Below, piece by piece: positions 9,228 through 17,877 of a DNA stretch of 64,000 nt (positions are counted from its first letter, which is position 1; each line of letters opens with the position of its first letter). Location of the stretch: positions 1-64,000 of the forward strand of contig JAYOEY010000003.1 in assembly GCA_038116945.1 (NCBI GenBank), written 5' to 3'. Origin of the DNA: JAYOEY01 sp038116945 (GTDB taxonomy: Bacteria; Pseudomonadota; Alphaproteobacteria; MPNO01; UBA2964). The translations under genes were made by a program, and so were the position numbers. The notes beneath the pieces are model-generated. The model worked only from the letters and a program-made list of their open reading frames with translations, was not told where the DNA came from and searched no databases.

Positions 9228-10997
9228 ATGTTTGAAAAACTTTCCGCCATCAGGATTCAGCACAAATTCGTCGCCCTAGGAGCCATTCTGGGAGTGCTTC
9301 TCATTGCGCTGATCGGAACCAGCCTCAATGCGAAACGGCAGCTTTCGAACGCCCTCAACAATGTGGCGGTAACCGGACAGGCGCTCGCCAATTTCATGGA
9401 AGGCGACATGATGCACGATGCGCTGAACGGCGACGTGCTGACCGCGCTTCTGGTAACTGGCGGAGAGAAGATTTCGGACGAAAAGGCCGTGCGGTCCGAC
9501 CTGAAAGAGCATGCCGACACGTTCCTCAAGACATTATCCGAAAACAGGAAGCTGCCGCTCAGTCCCCATATCAGAAAAGACCTGAGCGAGGTTGAGGGTC
9601 CTCTCAAGGCCTATATCGAGAGCGCGCAGAATATCGTGGCCAGGGCCTTTGAAGACCGCAAGGCGGCCCTCGGGCTGCTGCCGGAGTTCATGACGGCCTT
9701 TAAAAACCTCGAAACCGTGAACGAAAAGGTCGGCGAAGACCTTTCGGCGGCCGTTACCGAGATGAAGCGGGAAGCCGCCAGAACCGAAGACATTGCGATG
9801 TGGACGCTCGTCTCCATCGGGCTGATCTCTGCCCTCCTGTTCGCAGCGACCATGATGGCCATAACGAAATCGATTGTTCAGCCGCTGCGCGACTGCCGGG
9901 ACGCGCTCGACGAGATCGCCGCCGGCAACCTCGATGTCGAAGTCCATCACCCGGCGCAGGACGAAATCGGCGCCATCGCACGGGCTGTCGCCGCCTACCG
10001 CGACGTCACGCTGCAGGTCCGGGAGGAAGCCGCGGCCCGGGAAGAGGCCAAGGCCGAGGCCGAGCACAGGCGCCTCGAGGAAGAAGCCGCCAAGCGCGAA
10101 CGCGAGGAGGAAGAAGCCAGAAAACGCGAAGAGCGCGATGCCCAGATCCGCCAGCAGGTGGTCGGTGAAGCCGTCGCGGAGTTCGAGCGGTCCGTTTCCA
10201 CCGTGGTGGACGAGCTGATCGCCGGCGCGGCGAAACTTGAGTCCAATGCCAGAAGCAGTTCGGACGTTTCGCTGGATACCACCCAGCGCGCCGACACCGT
10301 CTATACCGTGGCGCAGAATGCTTCCAACAACGTCGCGACCGTAGCCTCGGCTGCCGAGGAGCTGACCGCATCGATCGGCGAGATCAGCCGTCAGATCACC
10401 GAATCGTCCACTCTCGCCAAACAGGCGGTCGGCGACGCACGACAGAGCAACGAGGCCGTAGAAGGGCTGAACCAGGCCGCGCAGAAAATCGGCGACGTGG
10501 TCCTGCTGATCCAGGATATCGCCGCCCAGACCAATCTGCTCGCGCTGAACGCGACCATCGAGGCTGCGCGCGCCGGAGAGGCGGGCAAGGGCTTCGCCGT
10601 CGTCGCAAGCGAGGTCAAAACCCTCGCGAACCAGACCAGCAAGGCGACCGAGGAGATCGCCTCGCAGGTTCAGAACGTCCAGACGACAACGCACGATACC
10701 GTCGACCGGATCGCGCGAATCACGGAATCGATCGGCGAAATCAGCGACAAGGTGAACTCCGTTGCCGCCGCGGTGGACGAGCAGAGCGCCGCGACCGCCG
10801 AGATTTCGCGGAACGTTCAGCGCGCCGCGGAGGGAACCAACGAGGTTTCGTCGAACATTTCCAGCGTCGGCGAATCCGCAAAGGAATCCGGCACCATGGC
10901 CAACGAGGTTCTGCAGGCCTCGCAGGGCCTGGCAGCAACCGCCGAGCGTCTCAAGGCGGAGGTAAGCACCTTCATCGAACGGGTGCAGGCCGCGTAA
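9228..10997 (+). CDS. Methyl-accepting chemotaxis protein
   Basis: The 589-residue transmembrane receptor has TM1 at about 12-34, a periplasmic helical sensor of roughly 150 residues, TM2 at about 190-212 (LVSIGLISALLFAATMMAI) and a HAMP domain to about 265. A Glu/Arg/Lys-rich coiled coil (about 270-320) precedes the signalling hairpin, whose tip contains DIAAQTNLLALNATIEAARAG (quoted in part, near residue 430). The final residues lack the NWETF pentapeptide that tethers CheR in some receptors. The ATG at 9228 places TM1 correctly; an upstream ATG at 9186 would add 14 polar residues. The ligand is unknown. Confidence 0.93.
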   Translation: MFEKLSAIRIQHKFVALGAILGVLLIALIGTSLNAKRQLSNALNNVAVTGQALANFMEGDMMHDALNGDVLTALLVTGGEKISDEKAVRSDLKEHADTFLKTLSENRKLPLSPHIRKDLSEVEGPLKAYIESAQNIVARAFEDRKAALGLLPEFMTAFKNLETVNEKVGEDLSAAVTEMKREAARTEDIAMWTLVSIGLISALLFAATMMAITKSIVQPLRDCRDALDEIAAGNLDVEVHHPAQDEIGAIARAVAAYRDVTLQVREEAAAREEAKAEAEHRRLEEEAAKREREEEEARKREERDAQIRQQVVGEAVAEFERSVSTVVDELIAGAAKLESNARSSSDVSLDTTQRADTVYTVAQNASNNVATVASAAEELTASIGEISRQITESSTLAKQAVGDARQSNEAVEGLNQAAQKIGDVVLLIQDIAAQTNLLALNATIEAARAGEAGKGFAVVASEVKTLANQTSKATEEIASQVQNVQTTTHDTVDRIARITESIGEISDKVNSVAAAVDEQSAATAEISRNVQRAAEGTNEVSSNISSVGESAKESGTMANEVLQASQGLAATAERLKAEVSTFIERVQAA

Positions 10998-11055
10998 AGT
11001 CCTTTCGTCCGGCCCGCGGCAAAGACGCGACGGGGCGCGGGACGGCCTCCACGAT

Positions 11056-12024
11056 TCAGGACGCTTCGGAGTCGGACGAAGATTCCGGCGACAATGGGAC
11101 CGGACCGGAACCGGATTTCTCTGCAGCCGGCGCATCTTCCCCGCGGGCTTCTTTCTGGGGAAGCGCCGACAGGTCGATCGCCTTTGCCCGCAACACATCG
11201 AGGCTCCGTCCGGACAGGTCCAGACCGGCATCATCGGCCGACCTTTCGCTCAGAACGCGGGACAGATCGATCGCCACGGCAGGCGCCGAAAAATTCTCCG
11301 AGGTACGGCGGTTTACGGCAGCAGCCGATTGCCCGTTCGTCCGCGCGAAAGACAGGGCTTCGGCCGCTCCCTGAACCGCGGACCTGATCCCCGCGAGCGC
11401 GAGCTGGGCGGCCTCGACAGAATCACGCGCCGCGTCGGCCTCCGTCGCGCTCAGGATAACAGCGGAAGACAGGCTGGCATCGAGATCCGCAACGGACGCG
11501 CTTCCTATCGAGACCGAGACCGTATCGGCCGCCTCCGATCCCGTTCCGACCCGAAAATCGAAATTCAGCGGCCCTCCCAGCCCATCGCCCCGGAGCAGGA
11601 CCTGCCCGTTGAATTCGGTCCTGGCGGAGATATCGTCCATGTCGGTTTTCAGTTCCTGGAACGCCGCGTCCAGTCTCGCCCGGTCGAGGGCGGACAGCTC
11701 CGGATCTTCCGCCGAGGCGGCAAGTGCGTCGAGTTCCGACAGCCTGTCGCCAATCGTCGAAAGCGCGGCGTCGGCTATCTGGAGTCGGGCGATTCCTTCG
11801 GTCGCGTTCCGCGCAGCCGCAGAAAGCGCCTACGCTTCGCCTGCATAGGACGCCGCGCGGGCAATGCTCAGCCGGTCGGAAACGAGGTTGATTCCGCCGA
11901 TCGACAGATCGCGAACCCTGCCTGGAGCGGCATTCTTCGCGATGCCGGCCAGACGGATGGCGTCCTCGGCCCTGTCGTCTGCGGCGAGCAACGATCCCCC
12001 CTGCCGGATCGATAGCTGTGTCAT
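11056..12024 (-). pseudogene. Flagellin-like gene interrupted by an amber codon
   Basis: From the ATG at 12024 the frame encodes MTQLSIRQGG... to residue 64, then meets TAG at 11832-11830 and continues in the same frame for 258 more codons to 11056. The whole reads as a flagellin-like protein: VSDRLSIARAASYAGEA, stop, ALSAAARNATEGIARLQIADAAL, then ISARTEFNGQVLL, all matching the helical flagellin core. Flagellins usually have Gln at the stop position, so a single CAG to TAG change explains it. The distal part could restart at an ATG at 11640. It is convergent with the chemotaxis receptor. It could be a decaying gene, a suppressed amber codon or a sequencing error. Confidence 0.7.
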
Positions 12025-12090
12025 CGGATAGCCGTTCTGAACTGGCCGGATTTTTTCAGAATGTCTCCGGCAACAATCGCCATGAAACAG

Positions 12091-12164
12091 ATTATTTATT
12101 TACAATTAGTAAAGTATAAAGAAACATTACTGTGAATTACTACAATATATATTATATTTTTCCT
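12091..12164. other. AT-rich intergenic tract
   Basis: This stretch in the 241-base gap between two divergent genes is strongly AT-rich (for example ATTATTTATTTACAATTAG and TACAATATATATTATA), against a surrounding sequence above 60% G+C. It most likely holds promoters for the rightward bicupin and/or the leftward flagellin-like gene, and may bind nucleoid proteins. Confidence 0.5.
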
Positions 12165-12265
12165 GGAATTTCACGAAAATTGAATCGATCCGCCGGACTG
12201 CCCCCTTTGGATGGACCGCCAAAGGAATTGGCATATAAAATTCCGCCAACTGGGGGAAACACTCG

Positions 12266-13483
12266 ATGCAGAGCGACAGCAACGTCACGCTTGCCGATCC
12301 GGCCCTGCCGCCGGAGATTCTGGCCGAGATGGAACGGCTTAATCGCGACGCCGCGCCGCTCAATATCTGGCTCCGGACCCGCGCCAACGCGCCTCAGCGA
12401 ACGCCCTGGTCCCGGGGCGCCGACGAAGCCCCTCACCAATCGCCTCCCGGCGCGGGAACCGTACGTCCGCCGCCGCCGGTTCTCAAGCCGGCCCCCTGCC
12501 TGTGGCGCTGGACGGAAATAGAGCCCTATCTGCACCGCATCGCCGAAATCGCGCCGCTTGAATTCACCGACCGGCAGCAGTTCCTGCTTCTCAACCCGGG
12601 GCTCGGCGGCGCGCTGCGGGTTACCAACACCATCCGCGTCGCGGTTTCGATCTACAAGCCCGGCGACGTGGCGGAGACGCACCTGCATTCGCCAAACGCC
12701 AGCCGTACCATCCTGTCGAAAGAAGGCGGCTACACGATCGTAGAGGGCGAGCGACTGAACGCTGCGCGCGGCGACCTGATCCTGACCCCCAACGGCACCT
12801 GGCACGGGCACGGTAACGACAGCGAAGAGCCGGTCATCTGGATGGACGTGCTCGACTGGCCCCTGATCGAACATCTCGACGGCATCTGGATCGATACCGA
12901 TGATCCCGCCGCGGCGCGAAACGCGGCTTCGCCGTCTGACGGATGGTCGGAGCGCCATTACGGTGGGGGAGGCATGGTGCCGCGCCTTGCGTCGCACAGT
13001 CGCGGGACGGGCGACGGCTCGTCGCCGCTGCACCGCTACGCGGGGTCGGACATTCGCGCCCGGCTCAACGGTCTGTCCGGCGAAGACGGCGACCCTTATG
13101 AAGACGGCGACCCTTATGAGGGCGTCCTTCTCGATTTCCGCAACCCGGTAACCGGAGAACCGGTCTTCACGACCCTGGGTTACTCCGCGCAGTTGCTGCG
13201 CCCCGGCGAAACCACACTGCCGAAACGCGAGACGTCAAGCACGCTCTATTGCTGCCTCGGCGGCGAAGGCGCGACCGAAATCGCAGGCAAGCGCTACGAG
13301 TGGCGGGAAAACGACATCTTCGTGGCGCCCGGCCATCTGTGGCGGCGGCATATCAACGTCAGCGCTGACAGACCCGCAATCCTGTACGGCGTTTCCGACG
13401 CCCCTTTGTTCGAAAAGCTGGGCCACTACCGGGCGCAGGGCCGAACGACGGCAGGCGACCTCGTCGAGCTGGGACAGCAATGA
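12266..13483 (+). CDS. Gentisate 1,2-dioxygenase-like bicupin
   Basis: The 405-residue protein has an N-terminal PLNIWLRTRANAP segment and two cupin cores, consistent with the gentisate/1-hydroxy-2-naphthoate dioxygenase family (Fe(II), ring cleavage of gentisate to maleylpyruvate). The first core has ETHLHSPNASRTIL (about 131-144) and TPNGTWHGHGND (about 174-185), retaining three candidate Fe-binding His. The second core (LGGEGATEIAGKRYEW...HLWRRHIN) is degenerate. A perfect 18-base tandem duplication at 13082-13117 adds EDGDPY twice between the domains. No other aromatic-catabolism gene is adjacent, so the true substrate is uncertain. Confidence 0.75.
   Translation: MQSDSNVTLADPALPPEILAEMERLNRDAAPLNIWLRTRANAPQRTPWSRGADEAPHQSPPGAGTVRPPPPVLKPAPCLWRWTEIEPYLHRIAEIAPLEFTDRQQFLLLNPGLGGALRVTNTIRVAVSIYKPGDVAETHLHSPNASRTILSKEGGYTIVEGERLNAARGDLILTPNGTWHGHGNDSEEPVIWMDVLDWPLIEHLDGIWIDTDDPAAARNAASPSDGWSERHYGGGGMVPRLASHSRGTGDGSSPLHRYAGSDIRARLNGLSGEDGDPYEDGDPYEGVLLDFRNPVTGEPVFTTLGYSAQLLRPGETTLPKRETSSTLYCCLGGEGATEIAGKRYEWRENDIFVAPGHLWRRHINVSADRPAILYGVSDAPLFEKLGHYRAQGRTTAGDLVELGQQ
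13082..13117 (+). repeat. Perfect 18-bp tandem duplication inside a coding region
   Basis: The unit GAAGACGGCGACCCTTAT occurs twice in a row (13082-13099 and 13100-13117) without mismatch. It keeps the frame and gives EDGDPYEDGDPY in the linker between the two cupin domains. The identity suggests a recent slippage event. Confidence 0.95.
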
Positions 13484-13510
13484 AAAAGGGGCGGGTCAAA
13501 GACCCGCCCC
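13483..13510 (-). terminator. Rho-independent terminator of the TctC operon
   Basis: A 10-bp perfect stem (13488-13497 with 13501-13510, GGGGCGGGTC) has a three-base loop. On the minus strand it is followed by a run of five T (A-run at 13483-13487). It lies between two convergent genes and fits the end of the leftward operon. Confidence 0.85.
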
Positions 13511-13538
13511 CTGTCCGAAAGACAGAAATCCTTCGGCT

Positions 13539-14564
13539 TCAGTACATGGTCAGAACGACCTTCTTGACCAGCGCCTTTCGGTCGGCGGGAACCGAAGACA
13601 GCGCGCCCTCGATATTCTTTTCGGTCTGCTGCCACGGGATGTAGTTGATGTAGCGGCGTTTCTTGTCGCCTTCCGCCACGATCGCGGGATCGGAAAGGAT
13701 CTTGTGCGTTGCCGCGCGCAGCGCATCGAGCTGCGCCTTCGGCGTGCTCGGCGGCGCCACCAGAACGCGGCCGAGGCTTTCGACCGTGGCGCGGTAATCG
13801 ATCCACCATTTCTGGTCGGCCGTCAGGTCGGGAAGCTGTTCGAACACCGTCGGCAGGTCCGGGAAGAGCTTCGAGCGTTTGCGGTTCCAGTTGGCGATCG
13901 CCTTGGCGTTCTTGCTCTTGACGTAGTCGAAAGCCGACGTCTCGGAAACGTAAAGCCCGTCGATTTCGCCCTGCGCCAGAGCCAGAGCCGACGCGCGGCT
14001 GCCCTTGTAGCCGGTGATGACCTTGCATTGCAGCTTGAGCGTATAGCAGGACATCGCGGCGCCGTCCGACGTGCCGGAAACCTTGCCCGAGCCGCCCCAG
14101 GTAAGCCGCTTGCCGGCCTTCACCACATCGGCCAGCGTGTTGTAGGGAGATTTCGGCGCCATCAGGAAAATCCACTGCGGATTGTCGACCGTGCCGAGAA
14201 CCTTGAACTTGGTCAGGTCGTAGCGCGCGCCCTTGACCTCAAGAAGCTGCTGCAGGCTGGCGCCGGTGCCGTTCACGATGGTCATCTGAAGACCGTTGGC
14301 CGGTGCGACGCTGAAGCGGTTGAGAGCGACCATGCCGCCCGCGCCGGGCTGGTTCTCGACCACGACGGACGCGCCAAGCACCTTCTGGAAGTGCGGCGCC
14401 AGCAGGCGCGAATAGGCGTCGTACCCGCCGCCTGCGCCGAATCCGACGATAAAGCGGATCGTCTTGCCCTTGTAATAGGCATCTTCCGCCAGCGCACCGC
14501 CGGCCAATGCGGAAAGCGCGACAGCGATACCGCCTGCGGCGGCAAATGTTTTCAGAAATTTCAT
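13539..14564 (-). CDS. TctC/Bug-type periplasmic solute-binding protein
   Basis: The 341-residue protein has a signal peptide (MKFLKTF...SALAGGALAEDA, cleaved near residue 26). It also has the family motif IRFIVGFGAGGGYDAYSRLLAPH with VVVENQPGAGGMVALN, as in binding proteins of tripartite tricarboxylate transporters. The ligand is usually a small carboxylate. No TctA/TctB membrane genes are nearby, so it is an orphan receptor as in many related bacteria. GGGAGAAACC before the ATG at 14564 fixes the start. It is the last gene of a minus-strand operon with the YVTN and ThDP-decarboxylase genes, suggesting that its ligand feeds those enzymes. Confidence 0.88.
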   Translation of the reverse strand: MKFLKTFAAAGGIAVALSALAGGALAEDAYYKGKTIRFIVGFGAGGGYDAYSRLLAPHFQKVLGASVVVENQPGAGGMVALNRFSVAPANGLQMTIVNGTGASLQQLLEVKGARYDLTKFKVLGTVDNPQWIFLMAPKSPYNTLADVVKAGKRLTWGGSGKVSGTSDGAAMSCYTLKLQCKVITGYKGSRASALALAQGEIDGLYVSETSAFDYVKSKNAKAIANWNRKRSKLFPDLPTVFEQLPDLTADQKWWIDYRATVESLGRVLVAPPSTPKAQLDALRAATHKILSDPAIVAEGDKKRRYINYIPWQQTEKNIEGALSSVPADRKALVKKVVLTMY

Positions 14565-14654
14565 TGGTTTCTCCCGGTTGATTCCGTAGCCTTCAACAGG
14601 CACGGGCCGGATGCTATTCCAGTTTGCGCGACCGTTCCATAAAAACGAATGTCT

Positions 14655-15599
14655 TCAGGAATCCTTGTACAGGATCGCTTCGGGCATCGAGCCGCCGGCG
14701 TTGAAACCTCCCGCGACGATTGACGCGGACGCCAGGTCGATGCGGGGGATTTCGCCGTTGCCGAGCGCGACGAAAACCGTTCGTCCGTCGCGATGCGCAA
14801 GCGCATGAAACGGCTCCGCGGCCACATCGACGACCCGCCGTTTCGTCAGGTCGGCGGCTTCGAGGATTTCGACGAATCCCCTGTCATTCGGTTCGTCGTA
14901 GGTTGTGACGATAACGTATTTTCCGTCCGCCGAATTGAACGGCCAGCCGGGAACGCCGGTCAGCGGCACTGTTTCGACAAGCGTCCGCGAGGCGCAATCG
15001 ATGACATGCAGCAGCGGCCGGTTGAAATCGCCGACATAGAGCCTCGTCCCGTCGGGCGACACGCGAATCGCCTGCGACCCGACCGGCAGCGGAATGCGAG
15101 CCGTGATTCGCTTCGACGCAACATCGACCTCGGTAATCACCGGGTATTCCTTGGCGGCGAAATAGATGCGCGTCCCGTCCGGCGACAGAGCGGAAAAATG
15201 CCCCGGGGTTTCCAGCCAGATCGTTCGTTCGATTTCCAGACTGTCCGGATCGATGACGAGGACACAGCGGTTGGGATCGACCGTTACCCAGATCTTGCCG
15301 TCCCGGTCGGTCGCGAGGGCGTGCGGACCGCGATAAAGATCGAGCCCGATATGGCCTTCGAGCGTCATCGACGTCAGATCGACCACCGCGATCCGGTTAT
15401 CGGGCACGTTGTTCGGCCCGTAATCGGCGCTGCCATAGAGCGAGACAAAGGCCCTCCTGCGGTCCGCCGACAGGGTAATCTCATGCGGCTTCTTCGTTCC
15501 GGGCTCCCCCACCGTCACGGCAGCGACGATCTCGCCGCTGTCGGCGTCAAGCGCCGTCAGGCTGGCGTTTTCCTTCACCGTGGCGAGGATGACGTCCAT
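14655..15599 (-). CDS. YVTN/YncE-type beta-propeller protein
   Basis: The 314-residue product shows about seven repeats of roughly 40 residues with blade signatures such as ITLSADRRRAFVSLYGSAD, HALATDRDGKIWVTVDPNRC, SALSPDGTRIYFAAKEY and IRVSPDGTRLYVGDFN. No signal peptide is visible with the ATG at 15599. The propeller family includes lactonases and structural proteins; the sequence does not discriminate. Its place between two decarboxylase pairs and a TctC binding protein suggests a role in the same pathway, for example as a lactonase or sensor. Confidence 0.8.
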   Translation of the reverse strand: MDVILATVKENASLTALDADSGEIVAAVTVGEPGTKKPHEITLSADRRRAFVSLYGSADYGPNNVPDNRIAVVDLTSMTLEGHIGLDLYRGPHALATDRDGKIWVTVDPNRCVLVIDPDSLEIERTIWLETPGHFSALSPDGTRIYFAAKEYPVITEVDVASKRITARIPLPVGSQAIRVSPDGTRLYVGDFNRPLLHVIDCASRTLVETVPLTGVPGWPFNSADGKYVIVTTYDEPNDRGFVEILEAADLTKRRVVDVAAEPFHALAHRDGRTVFVALGNGEIPRIDLASASIVAGGFNAGGSMPEAILYKDS

Positions 15600-15610
15600 C
15601 GGTTCTGACG

Positions 15611-16222
15611 TCACGCCTTGCCGAGCAGGGCAGACCGGAACCGGTGCTTGATCGCGGGACCGTCGCGCAGCGGCAACGTCATCGGCTGCGGCGCGTCGGT
15701 GACCTTCACGTCGATGAAGACCGGACCCGGCGTCCCGTAAAGATGCGAAAGCGACGCTTCCAGCTCTTCCATGGTCCACACCGTATCGGTTTCCTGGAAT
15801 CCCGCCCCCGCCGCCATCGCGGCGAGATCGACGCCGAACTGCGTGTGGGTTTCCTGCATGCCGGTTTCGCCGTAGCGCTGGTTGTCGATCACGCAGACCG
15901 CGAGATTGTCAGGCCGTTGCGCCGCGATGGTGGCGAGCGAACCGATCCCCATCAGCATCTCTCCATCGCCGGTAATGACCAGCACCCGGCGCTTTTTCTG
16001 GGCGAGCGCCAGACCCAGCCCGCAGACGGAAGCACCGCCCATGCCGCCCCACAGATAGAAACTGCTGGGATGATCGCCGGCCGCCGCCGCGTCCCAGGTC
16101 GGCGCGCCGAGCCCCGTCACCAGGAGGGCATCGCCCCGTTCCTTCAGAATGCGCGATACGACCTCGCGACGGTCCAGCGTGATATTCCGGTTGGCGCCCC
16201 GGTTCGCGTGTGTCGACGCCAT
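15611..16222 (-). CDS. ThDP-dependent decarboxylase, beta (ThDP-binding) subunit, copy 1
   Basis: The 203-residue protein corresponds to the C-terminal pyrophosphate domain of ThDP decarboxylases. The binding motif starts at VITGDGEMLMGIGSLATI and ends at CVIDNQRYGETG, with the expected GDG...N spacing. It resembles the separate beta subunit of sulfopyruvate decarboxylase (ComE) and the C-terminal half of phosphonopyruvate decarboxylase. Its ATG at 16222 overlaps the stop of the alpha subunit (ATGA), so both are made in equal amounts. Substrate cannot be assigned. Confidence 0.85.
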   Translation of the reverse strand: MASTHANRGANRNITLDRREVVSRILKERGDALLVTGLGAPTWDAAAAGDHPSSFYLWGGMGGASVCGLGLALAQKKRRVLVITGDGEMLMGIGSLATIAAQRPDNLAVCVIDNQRYGETGMQETHTQFGVDLAAMAAGAGFQETDTVWTMEELEASLSHLYGTPGPVFIDVKVTDAPQPMTLPLRDGPAIKHRFRSALLGKA

Positions 16223-16746
16223 CACTTGCTCCAGTCCTTGAACCCGATAACGCGCTGGCCGATCAGCACCGCGACCATGCGCCCGCCCTCGAACGCCATC
16301 GCGGCGGCAGAGCGCGCCGTTTCCGCCACGCGGCCGGGATCGTCGGCGCGCTGCACGATGACGCCGGCGGCGTCGAGAACGGTTTCCGTCGCCTGTCCCA
16401 TCGGCATCTGCCACGGGTTGAACTCGCCCCATTCGCCCCGCATCGTCACCAGGATCAGCAGCGGGAAACGGCACTCCCGGGCCACGCCCAGCATGTTGAC
16501 GATGTTGCCGACGCCCGACGACTGCATCAGCAGCGCGCCGGGTTCGCCGCCGAGCCACGCCCCGGCCAGGAGCGCCACGCCTTCCTCTTCCGTCGTCAGC
16601 GGCACGGCCGTCATCGACCGCTCGGCGCGGCAGGCCTTGATCAGGCGGGTATGGCCTGCATCGGGTACGTAGGCGACCTGCCTGACGCCCTCCTCCTTGA
16701 GGATTCGAAATACATCCGCGGACCAGTCCGCCGGTTTGCGCGCCAT
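16222..16746 (-). CDS. ThDP-dependent decarboxylase, alpha (PYR) subunit, copy 1
   Basis: The 174-residue protein is the N-terminal pyrimidine-binding domain of a split ThDP enzyme, ComD-like. The catalytic-type Glu lies in PLTTEEEGVALLAGAWLGG (about residues 50-68). The segments RQVAYVPDAGHTRLI and MRGEWGEFNPWQMPMGQAT are nearly repeated in the second copy at 17350-17877. The ATG at 16746 gives MARKPADW, identical in its first six residues to the other alpha subunit. It lies 13 bases after the beta subunit of pair 2. Confidence 0.85.
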   Translation of the reverse strand: MARKPADWSADVFRILKEEGVRQVAYVPDAGHTRLIKACRAERSMTAVPLTTEEEGVALLAGAWLGGEPGALLMQSSGVGNIVNMLGVARECRFPLLILVTMRGEWGEFNPWQMPMGQATETVLDAAGVIVQRADDPGRVAETARSAAAMAFEGGRMVAVLIGQRVIGFKDWSK

Positions 16747-16759
16747 GCGGTTGGCCTCC

Positions 16760-17350
16760 CTATTCGCCGGCAACCGCCGCGCGGAAGCGGCGGGCGAGCA
16801 GCGTGCCGTCCTTGGGCGCGTCGCCGCGCGGCCCCGATCTGGTCGACACCTTGACCACCGCGAAATAGGGCCCGTCGCCGCGATAGATCGCGTCAATCAT
16901 CCCGTCGAGCTCGCTCGCCTTCGAGACCTGCTCCGCGCGCTCGAAGCCCGACGCCTTCGCGATGCCGACCAGGTCGACGCCGCGCGCGGTGTGGGTGTGC
17001 TGGTTGCCGGTTGCGCCGTAGGCCTGGTTGTCGATCACCACGATGGACAGGTTCTTCGGCTTTTCGACGCCGATGGTGGCGAGGCTGCCGATGCCGGCCA
17101 GCAGTTCCCCGTCGCCGGTAATCACGATAACCCGCCGCCTGGGCTGGGCCAGCGCGACGCCGAAAGCGACCATCGATGCGCCGCCCATGATGCCGGACAG
17201 ATACATGTTCCGGTCGTCGTCGCCGGCAGCGAACACGTCATGGATCGCGTTGCCGATGCCCGTCACCACGGCAGCGTCGCCCCGTTTCGCGAGTATTTTC
17301 TTTACCACCGCACGGCGCAGCAGCGCCGGTTCCTTCTTCTTCGTCGCCAT
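16760..17350 (-). CDS. ThDP-dependent decarboxylase, beta subunit, copy 2
   Basis: This 196-residue paralogue of the gene at 15611-16222 shares VITGDGELLAGIGSLATIG and VVIDNQAYGATGNQHTHT with it, so the ThDP pyrophosphate/Mg site is intact. Divergence is moderate (for example MYLSGIMGGAS against FYLWGGMGGAS), which implies an old duplication with possibly different specificity. Its ATG at 17350 overlaps the alpha stop by one base (TGATG). Confidence 0.85.
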   Translation of the reverse strand: MATKKKEPALLRRAVVKKILAKRGDAAVVTGIGNAIHDVFAAGDDDRNMYLSGIMGGASMVAFGVALAQPRRRVIVITGDGELLAGIGSLATIGVEKPKNLSIVVIDNQAYGATGNQHTHTARGVDLVGIAKASGFERAEQVSKASELDGMIDAIYRGDGPYFAVVKVSTRSGPRGDAPKDGTLLARRFRAAVAGE

Positions 17351-17877
17351 CAGCCGCGCCCTCCGCTCTGACTGATTCGCTGGCCGACAATGACGGCCAC
17401 AGCCCGCATCCCGTCGAAAGCGAGCTTCGCCGCCGCCGCAACCGTTTCCGGCACACGCTCGGCTTCATCGACGTGATGCACGATCACGCCGGCGGTCTGC
17501 AGGGCGCCGACGGTCGCCTGCCCCATCGGGATCTGCCACGGATAGGTTTCGCCCCATTCGCCCCGCATCGAGACCATCGAAAACATCGGGATTCGGCATT
17601 CCTCCATCATCGACAGCATGTTGATGCAGTTGCCCACCCCGCCCGACTGCGTCAGGAAAGCGGCCCGCTGGCCGCCGAGCCAGGCGCCGGCGACCTGGGC
17701 GACGCCTTCTTCCTCCGTCGTCAGGACCACCGACCGCATGGTCCGGTCGCGATCGCAGAGTTCGATCAGCCTGGCGAGACCGCCATCGGGAACATAGGCG
17801 ACCTGCCTAATGCCGATATCGCGAAAGATTTTGTGAACGTCCTGGGACCAGTGCCAGGAGGCCGGTTTTCGGGCCAT
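17350..17877 (-). CDS. ThDP-dependent decarboxylase, alpha subunit, copy 2; first gene of the operon
   Basis: This 175-residue protein is a paralogue of the gene at 16222-16746, with MARKPASW, RQVAYVPDGGLARLI, LTTEEEGVAQVAGAWLGG and MRGEWGETYPWQIPMGQAT. The conserved Glu for ThDP activation is present. It heads a six-gene minus-strand series (alpha2, beta2, alpha1, beta1, YVTN, tctC) with overlaps or gaps of at most about 90 bases. The frame extends upstream to 18084, but the shared MARKPA start identifies the real N-terminus. Confidence 0.85.
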   Translation of the reverse strand: MARKPASWHWSQDVHKIFRDIGIRQVAYVPDGGLARLIELCDRDRTMRSVVLTTEEEGVAQVAGAWLGGQRAAFLTQSGGVGNCINMLSMMEECRIPMFSMVSMRGEWGETYPWQIPMGQATVGALQTAGVIVHHVDEAERVPETVAAAAKLAFDGMRAVAVIVGQRISQSGGRG

